Shown here piece by piece: positions 1 to 4,782 of a stretch of 6,148 nucleotides of DNA. Every line of letters starts with the position of its first letter. Within the stretch, counting starts at the first letter, position 1. A model generated the notes under the pieces. It was not told the DNA's origin, searched no databases, and was given only the letters and a program-made list of their open reading frames with translations. Origin of the DNA: Frankiales bacterium (GTDB lineage Bacteria; Actinomycetota; Actinomycetes; Mycobacteriales; SCTD01); contig JAOPWW010000500.1 of assembly GCA_025965495.1 (NCBI GenBank), forward strand, positions 1-6,148, given 5' to 3'. The position numbers and the translations under genes were made by a program.

Positions 1-138
1 TACGCCGGCAACGTCCCGTACCGGATCAAGGGCATCCCCGTGCGCGACGCGGTCTCGTTCTACTACCGCTCGGCGTACAGCCTGCGCACCCCCGACGGCG
101 GCCGGAAGGTCTGCACGCAGGTCCGCAAGGGCTGCTGA
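1..138 (+). CDS. C-terminal end of an unrecognised protein (5' end outside window)
   Basis: An open frame enters at base 1 and stops at TGA 136-138, giving 45 visible residues. All 45 sense codons end in G or C, the expected pattern for a real gene in such DNA, so coding is well supported although no start is visible. The tail is rich in Tyr, Arg and Lys (a Phe-Tyr-Tyr-Arg stretch near the middle) and ends in Cys-Thr-Gln-Val-Arg-Lys-Gly-Cys. Two cysteines spaced six residues apart at the extreme C-terminus could form a small disulfide loop in an exported protein, but no signal peptide can be seen because the N-terminus is missing. I do not recognise the family. The gene converges on the crotonase gene, with only seven bases between the two stop codons. 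Confidence 0.8.
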   Translation, partial: YAGNVPYRIKGIPVRDAVSFYYRSAYSLRTPDGGRKVCTQVRKGC

Positions 139-161
139 GCCCCGGTCAGCCCCGGGCGCTC
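137..161. terminator. hairpin at convergent gene ends
   Basis: GAGC (137-140) plus CCCGG (141-145) can pair with CCGGG (152-156) plus GCTC (158-161), leaving C157 bulged and a six-base loop, TCAGCC (146-151). The nine-pair, nearly all-GC stem overlaps the stop codons of both convergent genes. There is no T-tract on either strand, as is common for actinobacterial terminators. It could end transcription from either side or block read-through as antisense RNA. The structure is read directly from the sequence; the function is inferred. Confidence 0.45.
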
Positions 162-952
162 CGGAAGTCGGGGGTGCGCTTGCCGAGGAACGCGTCCACG
201 CCCTCGGCGTACTCGGCGCTCGCCCACGCCTGCCGGTACAGCGCGTGCACGTCGTCGTCGACGTCACGGTCGCCCCGCACCGCCCGGGCGACGAGCGCCT
301 TGCCGCCGGTGAGGCTGATCCGGGCGCGACCGGCGACCGTGCGGGCCAGCTCGTAGGCGCGGGCGTCGACGTCGTCGGCGACCTCGTGGACCAGGCCGAT
401 CCGCAGGGCGGTGGCGGCGTCGACCTGCTCGCCGGTGAGCAGGAAGAACGACGCCCACGCCTGGCCGACGACGTCGACGAGCCGCGCGGTGCTGGGGAGC
501 GCGTAGACGATGCCGAGCTTGGCCGGCGTCACGGCGAAGCGGGCGCCGGCGTCGCAGACGCGAAGGTCGCAGGCGGCTGCGACCTGGGTCCCGCCGCCGA
601 GGGCCCAGCCCTGGACGAGCGCGACCGTCGGCTTCGGGAAGTCGATGATCGCCGCCTCGCCGCCCTCGACGGCCTCGCTGTAGCGCTCGGCGTCGGCCGG
701 CTCGCGGCGCAGGGTCGTGAACTCGCTGATGTCCGCGCCCGCCGAGAACGGCCCGCCGGGCGTCCCGCGGAACACGACGACGTCGACGTCGTCGTCCGCC
801 GCGAGCGCCGGCATCAGGCGGCGGAAGGCGTCCCACATGGCGAAGTCGATGGCGTTGTGGCGCTTGGGCTTGTGCAGCTCGACGGTCACGACGCCGTCGT
901 CGGCGGTCACGAGCAGGGAACCGGCGGCGTCGCCCAGGAGGTCCTCGAACAT
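146..952 (-). CDS. enoyl-CoA hydratase/isomerase family protein (crotonase superfamily; possibly not a hydratase)
   Basis: A 268-residue protein of normal single-domain crotonase length, expected to act on an acyl-CoA in the cytoplasm. The superfamily oxyanion-hole elements are present: FSAGADI at residues 69-75 and the GWALGGG stretch at 115-121, followed by ACDLR at 127-131. The two glutamates that add water in classical enoyl-CoA hydratase are absent: the first, in GGGxE, is Gln123, and the second falls in TPAKLGIVY (142-150), which has no Glu. That motif, with Tyr150, resembles the TPxxLGxxY segment of E. coli methylmalonyl-CoA decarboxylase (ScpB/YgfG), as does the ending EYAEGVDAFLGKRTPDF (247-263). 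The family is therefore clear and the reaction is not; decarboxylase, isomerase or another CoA chemistry are all possible. The ATG at 950-952 is chosen because a -10-like hexamer sits exactly seven bases upstream and there is no Shine-Dalgarno. It is divergent from the amidohydrolase gene. Confidence 0.93.
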   Translation of the reverse strand: MFEDLLGDAAGSLLVTADDGVVTVELHKPKRHNAIDFAMWDAFRRLMPALAADDDVDVVVFRGTPGGPFSAGADISEFTTLRREPADAERYSEAVEGGEAAIIDFPKPTVALVQGWALGGGTQVAAACDLRVCDAGARFAVTPAKLGIVYALPSTARLVDVVGQAWASFFLLTGEQVDAATALRIGLVHEVADDVDARAYELARTVAGRARISLTGGKALVARAVRGDRDVDDDVHALYRQAWASAEYAEGVDAFLGKRTPDFRSARG

Positions 953-964
953 GGGCGCAGTCTG
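953..964 (-). promoter_or_regulatory. putative leaderless promoter of the crotonase gene
   Basis: Read on the minus strand, CAGACT (959-964) is followed by six bases and then the ATG at 952. This is a one-mismatch fit to the actinobacterial TAnnnT -10 element, placed so that transcription would start on the A of ATG. No purine-rich ribosome-binding site is seen, which agrees with a leaderless message. No convincing -35 box is visible. This is inferred from spacing only. Confidence 0.35.
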
Positions 965-1002
965 CCGGGGCGCGTCCCTGCCCCCGACGCCGCCCCGGCT
1001 CG

Positions 1003-1014
1003 TAGCCTGCCGCC
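1003..1014 (+). promoter_or_regulatory. putative leaderless promoter of the amidohydrolase gene
   Basis: TAGCCT (1003-1008) matches the TAnnnT -10 pattern, and its last T lies seven bases before the A of the ATG at 1015, the spacing that puts the transcription start on the start codon itself. The bases between are GCCGCC, with no Shine-Dalgarno, so a leaderless transcript is the simplest reading. A recognisable -35 box is lacking. The promoter would drive the amidohydrolase and probably marR. Confidence 0.5.
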
Positions 1015-2091
1015 ATGAGGAACGTGCTCCACCTGCGCGGCCCCGTCCTGCTCGGTCCCGAACAGGTCGTGGGACAGGCGTGGGTGGTCGACGGCCGGTT
1101 GACCCTGGAGCGCCCGTCCGGCGACGCCGCCGTCCTCGAGGGCTGGGTCGTGCCCGGGCTGGTCGACGCGCACTGCCACGTCGGCCTCGGTCCGCACGGC
1201 GAGGTGGACCGTGACACCGCGGAGCAGCAGGCCCTGGCCGACCGCGACGGCGGCACGCTCCTGCTGCGCGATGCCGGCTCCCCCGCCGACACCCGCTGGG
1301 TCGACGACCGCGACGACCTCCCCGTCGTCGTGCGGGCCGGGCGGCACGTCGCCCGCACCCGCCGCTACCTCAAGGGTTTCGCGGAGGAGGTCGAGCCGGA
1401 CGGCCTCGCCGAGGAGGTGCGGCGCCAGGCCCGACGGGGGGACGGCTGGGTCAAGCTGGTCGGCGACTGGATCGACCGCGACACCGGCGACCTCGCCCCC
1501 TGCTGGCCGATCGAGGCGCTCCGCCCCGCGATCGCCGCCGCCCACGAGGAGGGCGCCCGGGTCACCGCCCACTGCTTCGCCGAGAGCTCGCTGGCGGACC
1601 TCGTGGAGGCGGGCATCGACTGCATCGAGCACGCCACGGGGCTGACCGAGGACACCCTGCCGCTGCTGGTGGACCGGCGCGTGGCGATCGTGCCGACGCT
1701 CATCAACATCGAGACCTTCCCCGGGATCGCGGCGGCCGGCGAGGCGAAGTTCCCGGCGTACGCGGCCCACATTCGGGCCCTGCACGCCCGCCGCCACCAG
1801 ACGGTGCGGAGCGCCTACGACGCCGGCCTCCCGGTCTACGCCGGGACCGACGCCGGCGGGTCGCTCGCGCACGGCCGGATCGCTGACGAGGTCCTCGCGC
1901 TGGCCGAGGCCGGTCTGCCGCCGGTGGCCGCCCTCGACGCGGCCTGCTGGTCGGCCCGGTCCTGGCTGCGGCGCCCGTCGCTCGGCGAGGGCGCGCCGGC
2001 CGACCTGCTCGTGCTCGACGGCGACCCGCGGGAGGACCTGCGGGTCCTGCAGGGCCCGCGCGCCGTCGTGCTGCGCGGCGTGGTCCGGTGA
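1015..2091 (+). CDS. metal-dependent amidohydrolase (imidazolonepropionase-like family)
   Basis: A 358-residue cytoplasmic hydrolase of the amidohydrolase superfamily (COG1228-like). The whole metal site can be followed: the HxH pair after strand 1 (VPGLVDAHCH, His53 and His55), a lysine after strand 4 that is likely carboxylated and bridges the metals (WVKLVGDW, Lys147), His186 (VTAHC), His206 (IEHATG) and the catalytic aspartate Asp279 (YAGTDAGG). The C-terminus returns to the small beta domain with GAPADLLVLDGDP (326-338), typical of these enzymes. Relatives include imidazolonepropionase, prolidase-like dipeptidases and various deaminases or lactamases, so the bond cleaved (cyclic amide, peptide or other C-N) cannot be fixed from sequence alone. 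There is no signal peptide. The start at ATG 1015 is supported by a leaderless-type -10 element. The stop is 10 bases before marR, suggesting one transcript, and a link between its substrate and the MarR ligand is possible but unproven. Confidence 0.93.
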   Translation: MRNVLHLRGPVLLGPEQVVGQAWVVDGRLTLERPSGDAAVLEGWVVPGLVDAHCHVGLGPHGEVDRDTAEQQALADRDGGTLLLRDAGSPADTRWVDDRDDLPVVVRAGRHVARTRRYLKGFAEEVEPDGLAEEVRRQARRGDGWVKLVGDWIDRDTGDLAPCWPIEALRPAIAAAHEEGARVTAHCFAESSLADLVEAGIDCIEHATGLTEDTLPLLVDRRVAIVPTLINIETFPGIAAAGEAKFPAYAAHIRALHARRHQTVRSAYDAGLPVYAGTDAGGSLAHGRIADEVLALAEAGLPPVAALDAACWSARSWLRRPSLGEGAPADLLVLDGDPREDLRVLQGPRAVVLRGVVR

Positions 2092-2101
2092 CGGGCTGCC
2101 G

Positions 2102-2602
2102 GTGACCGTCGACGACGACGCCCTGGCGGCGGCCGAGCGCGAGCTGTCCCTGCTGCTGCGCCGGGCCCGGGCCCGGACGGCGGAGCTCTCCCGCGAGGTG
2201 CACCCCGACCTCGACGGCTCCGCCTACGCCCTGCTGTCGGCCGTCGTGCAGGCGGGCGGCGTCCGGGCGCAGGACGTCGCGGCGCAGTTCGGCGTCGACA
2301 AGGGGGCCATCAGCCGGCAGATCCAGCGGCTCGAGCAGCTCGGGCTGGTCGAGCGCCGGCCGGACCCGGCCGACGGCCGCGCGCGGGTGCTCGTGCCGAC
2401 GCCGGAGGGCAGTGCGCGCCTGGAGGCGGCGACGTCGAGGCGTCGCACCCACTTCCGGGCCCGACTGCAGGACTGGGAGCCGGGCGAGGTGGCCCAGCTC
2501 GCGGCCCTGCTGGGGCGGCTCAACGGGAGCCTGGACCCGCGGCCGGACCGCTGCGAGGAGCCGGAGCAGCGCGTCGGGCGCGAGGAGGAGGGCCCGGAGT
2601 AG
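2102..2602 (+). CDS. MarR-family transcriptional regulator
   Basis: A 166-residue regulator with a GTG start, of usual MarR length plus a tail. It should act as a dimer on DNA. Helices at about 5-30 and 117-142 would form the dimer interface. The winged helix-turn-helix lies between: the HTH runs from about 53 to 83 with recognition helix DKGAISRQIQRLEQLGLV (66-83), and the wing carries DPADGRARVLVPT (88-100), the family's Asp/Arg wing signature. The last 25 residues are acidic, probably disordered, and hold the only cysteine (Cys151). The gene begins 10 bases after the amidohydrolase stop with only a weak ribosome-binding site, suggesting translational coupling. MarR proteins typically repress a neighbouring transporter or detoxification gene and release DNA on binding a small phenolic or drug-like ligand. 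Here the palindromes lie downstream of marR and before the exporter gene, so the exporter is the likely target. The ligand is unknown. Confidence 0.93.
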   Translation: MTVDDDALAAAERELSLLLRRARARTAELSREVHPDLDGSAYALLSAVVQAGGVRAQDVAAQFGVDKGAISRQIQRLEQLGLVERRPDPADGRARVLVPTPEGSARLEAATSRRRTHFRARLQDWEPGEVAQLAALLGRLNGSLDPRPDRCEEPEQRVGREEEGPE

Positions 2603-2622
2603 GGCGGCTCGCCCTGGGGAAT

Positions 2623-2645
2623 GGTTGTCGACGACAACCGGTTGT
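2623..2645. promoter_or_regulatory. putative MarR operator: two overlapping palindromes
   Basis: A perfect 17-base palindrome, GGTTGTCG-A-CGACAACC (2623-2639), overlaps a second perfect 12-base palindrome, ACAACCGGTTGT (2634-2645). Together they give three GGTTGT half-sites in alternating orientation. TTGT...ACAA inverted repeats of this size are typical MarR-family operators, and this one lies in the 80-base gap between marR and the MFS exporter gene. It is clearly richer in A and T than its surroundings. TTGTCG (2625-2630) and TTGTGG (2642-2647) could each serve as a -35 box, so bound MarR would cover the promoter; no good -10 element was found. The palindromes are seen directly; binding by MarR is inferred. 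Confidence 0.75.
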
Positions 2646-2672
2646 GGAGGGCAGAGCTCCTCTTCGACAGAC

Positions 2673-2676
2673 AGGA
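2673..2676 (+). promoter_or_regulatory. ribosome-binding site deciding the MFS start
   Basis: AGGA lies six bases before the GTG at 2683. It favours this start over an in-frame GTG at 2644, which overlaps the operator palindrome, and over an in-frame ATG at 2722, which has no comparable site. Confidence 0.6.
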
Positions 2677-2682
2677 CGACCC

Positions 2683-4275
2683 GTGACCGAGACCCTCACG
2701 CGCCCCGCGCAGCCCGGCGCCATGACCCACCCGGAGATCCTGCGGGCGATGTCGGGGCTGATGCTCTCGATGTTCGTCGCCATGCTGAGCAGCACGATCG
2801 TCAGCAACGCGCTCCCGCGGATCCTGCACGACCTGGACGGGGGCGCCTCGGCCTACACCTGGGTCGTCACCGCCACGCTCCTCACCACGACAGCCTCGAC
2901 CCCGGTCTGGGGCAAGCTGTCCGACCTGGTGAGCAAGAAGCTGCTCATGCAGGTCGCCATCGTCGTGTTCGCGGCCAGCTCGATGCTCGCCGGGCTGTCG
3001 ACGTCGGTGGGGGCGCTCATCGCCTGCCGCGCCCTGCAGGGCATCGGGGCCGGCGGCATCCTGGCCATGACCCAGGTGATCATGGCGTCGATGGTCTCCC
3101 CGCGGGAGCGCGGCCGCTACAGCGGCTACCTGGGGGCGACCTTCGCCGTCGCCACCATCGCGGGTCCCCTGGTCGGCGGCGTCCTCGTCGACTCCTCGTT
3201 CGGCTGGCGCGCCTGCTTCTACGTCGGCGTCCCGTTCGCCGTCGCCGCGCTGGTCGTCCTGCAGCGGACCCTGCACCTGGTCACCGTCCGCCGGGAGGCC
3301 GAGGTCGACTACGTCGGGGCCGCACTGCTGACCGGCGGCGTCAGCGCCCTGCTCGTCTGGGTCTCGCTCGCCGGCCACTCGTTCGCCTGGGCCTCGGCGC
3401 AGACCGCCCTCTACGTCGCCGGCGGCGTCGTCCTGCTGGCCCTCGCCGCCGTGGTGGAGCTGCGGGTGGCCGAGCCGGTCATCCCGCTGCGGCTGTTCCG
3501 GGAGCGCACCGTCTCGCTGGCGACGCTCGCCGGCCTGCTCGTCGGCGTCGCGATGTACGGCGCCACCATCTTCCTCGCCCAGTACTTCCAGATCGCCCGC
3601 GGCGAGAGCCCCACGGCGTCGGGCCTCCGGACGCTCCCGATGATCCTGGGCCTGGCGGGATCGTCCCTCGTCGTCGGTCGCCTCATCAGCCGCCGCGGCC
3701 TCTGGAAGCGGTACCTCGTCGGCGGCACCGTCACCGCCACCGTCGGCTTCGCCCTGCTCAGCACGATCGACGCCGACACCAGCTTCGTCCGGATCGCCGT
3801 CTCCATGGCCCTCGTCGGGATCGGCCTGGGCGCGACCATGCAGAACCTGGTGCTCTCGGTCCAGAACACCGTCCCTCGCAGCGACCTCGGCGCGGCCACG
3901 GCGACGGTCTCGTTCTTCCGCTCCCTCGGCGGTGCCATCGGCGTCTCGGCGCTCGGCGCGGTCCTGGCGAGCCGGGTCTCCTCGCAGGTGCTCGAGGGGC
4001 TGCAGCGGATCGGGGTCCCGACCGGCTCCCTCGGCAGCTCCGGCACGAGCATCCCCGACGTCCGGACGCTGCCCGCTCCGGTTGCCCGGGTCGTGCAGGA
4101 GGCCTACGCCTCCGGCGTCGCGCACCTGTTCCTGGTCGCCACGCCGCTGATGCTCCTGGCCGTCGTCGCGGTGTGCCTCGTCCACGAGGTCCCGCTGCGC
4201 GAGGACTCCCCCGTCGAGCGGCCCGTCGTCGACGAGACCCCCGACGACGCCCTGACCCCCTCCCTCGCCCGGTAG
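2683..4275 (+). CDS. MFS drug-exporter, DHA2 (EmrB/QacA-type), 14 transmembrane segments
   Basis: A 530-residue inner-membrane proton-coupled exporter, normal length for the 14-helix DHA2 family. Hydrophobic segments lie near residues 24-44, 58-78, 88-106, 109-130, 146-168, 176-195, 210-230, 240-260, 278-300, 314-334, 343-362, 371-392, 408-430 and 480-501. Motif A is GKLSDLVSKK (77-86), motif B CRALQGIGAG (115-124) with Arg116, and the antiporter motif C ends in GPLVGG (161-166). GWRACFYVGVPF (174-185) is the family's hallmark after helix 5. The first helix has MLSSTIVSNALP (34-45) where many DHA2 pumps have LDxTIVxxALP, so the usual Asp is Ser. A long loop (about 431-478) precedes the last helix, as usual in this family. 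The start GTG at 2683 follows an AGGA site; longer starts run into the operator. MarR control through the upstream palindromes is likely, and the substrate cannot be predicted. It is followed after five bases by the stress gene. Confidence 0.93.
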   Translation: MTETLTRPAQPGAMTHPEILRAMSGLMLSMFVAMLSSTIVSNALPRILHDLDGGASAYTWVVTATLLTTTASTPVWGKLSDLVSKKLLMQVAIVVFAASSMLAGLSTSVGALIACRALQGIGAGGILAMTQVIMASMVSPRERGRYSGYLGATFAVATIAGPLVGGVLVDSSFGWRACFYVGVPFAVAALVVLQRTLHLVTVRREAEVDYVGAALLTGGVSALLVWVSLAGHSFAWASAQTALYVAGGVVLLALAAVVELRVAEPVIPLRLFRERTVSLATLAGLLVGVAMYGATIFLAQYFQIARGESPTASGLRTLPMILGLAGSSLVVGRLISRRGLWKRYLVGGTVTATVGFALLSTIDADTSFVRIAVSMALVGIGLGATMQNLVLSVQNTVPRSDLGAATATVSFFRSLGGAIGVSALGAVLASRVSSQVLEGLQRIGVPTGSLGSSGTSIPDVRTLPAPVARVVQEAYASGVAHLFLVATPLMLLAVVAVCLVHEVPLREDSPVERPVVDETPDDALTPSLAR

Positions 4276-4280
4276 CTCCG

Positions 4281-4766
4281 ATGAGCGACGAGGTCCTGCA
4301 GCCGGTCCCCGAGCCCCTGACGGGCGCGGGGGCCGTGCCGCGCGTGCTGCTCGTCGGCGTCGACGGGCAGGACGGCGGCGTCCGGGCGCTGGTCGCGGCC
4401 GGTGACCTGGCCCGGCGGAACTCCCTCGAGGTCGTCGTCGGCCACGTCCACCCGCTGAGCGACGCACTGACCCCGGGCGAGTGCGTCCAGGGGCTGCGCG
4501 ACGACGCCGAGCTCGACCTGCTGCTCACCGCCGCGGCGGTGCTCGACCCGCTCGGCGTGCCCTGGCGCCTCGCCCTCACCACCGGCGACCCGGTGACCGG
4601 CCTGCAGGAGCTGGCCGAGCAGGTGCAGGCCGAGCTCGTGGTCATCGGCACCCACGGTCGCGGCGGCTGGTGCCTCCTGCGCCGCCTGCTGCACGGCTCC
4701 GTGTCCAGCCGCCTCGTCCACGGCGAGCACCGGCCGGTGCTCGTCGTCCCGCCGCCCGGCCGGTGA
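4281..4766 (+). CDS. universal stress protein (UspA family), single domain
   Basis: A 161-residue single-domain Usp, a cytoplasmic alpha/beta protein that in the ATP-binding branch binds nucleotide as a dimer. The first strand reads RVLLVGVDG (21-29), with the conserved nucleotide-binding Asp28. The C-terminal strand and loop read LVVIGTHGRGG (119-129) followed by HGSVSSRL (138-145) and the final strand PVLVVP (152-157). The family's loop is normally G-2x-G-9x-G-S/T, but here the spacing between Gly126 and Gly139 is 12 residues, a three-residue insertion around WCLLRR. ATP binding is therefore plausible but not assured. The ATG is five bases after the MFS stop with no clear ribosome-binding site, so translation is probably coupled to the exporter. 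A role in the stress response that accompanies exporter induction is inferred from this position only. Confidence 0.88.
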   Translation: MSDEVLQPVPEPLTGAGAVPRVLLVGVDGQDGGVRALVAAGDLARRNSLEVVVGHVHPLSDALTPGECVQGLRDDAELDLLLTAAAVLDPLGVPWRLALTTGDPVTGLQELAEQVQAELVVIGTHGRGGWCLLRRLLHGSVSSRLVHGEHRPVLVVPPPGR

Positions 4767-4782
4767 CCCCGCTCAGGCGGGG
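4767..4782. terminator. short GC hairpin at convergent gene ends
   Basis: CCCCGC (4767-4772) pairs perfectly with GCGGGG (4777-4782) around a TCAG loop (4773-4776). The stem fills the whole six-base gap between the stress gene and the helicase gene, and the loop contains the helicase stop codon (TCA on this strand). Neither strand has a T-tract. The six-pair, all-GC stem could act as a weak bidirectional terminator; function is inferred. Confidence 0.45.

Noticed and set aside
245..275. GTCGTCGTCGACGTC-like repeats here and at 779-797
   Set aside because: They encode Asp/Val runs in the crotonase with favoured GAC/GTC codons; not a separate repeat element.
245..1018. 257-residue plus-strand frame opposite the crotonase
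   Set aside because: Antisense of a gene with full crotonase motifs; composition is shadow-like (Gly, Val, Asp, Arg runs).
907..1872. 321-residue minus-strand frame opposite the amidohydrolase
   Set aside because: Shadow of a gene with a complete metal site; no recognisable domain.
2224..4467. 747-residue minus-strand frame opposite marR, the exporter and part of the Usp gene
   Set aside because: Low-complexity Gly/Arg/Asp/His composition with no domain; typical antisense shadow in GC-rich coding DNA.
2412..4766. 784-residue plus-strand frame crossing marR, the exporter and the Usp gene
   Set aside because: Only its last 161 residues are the real Usp protein. The rest is Arg/Pro/Gly-rich shadow in another frame of the exporter gene, which has clear MFS motifs.
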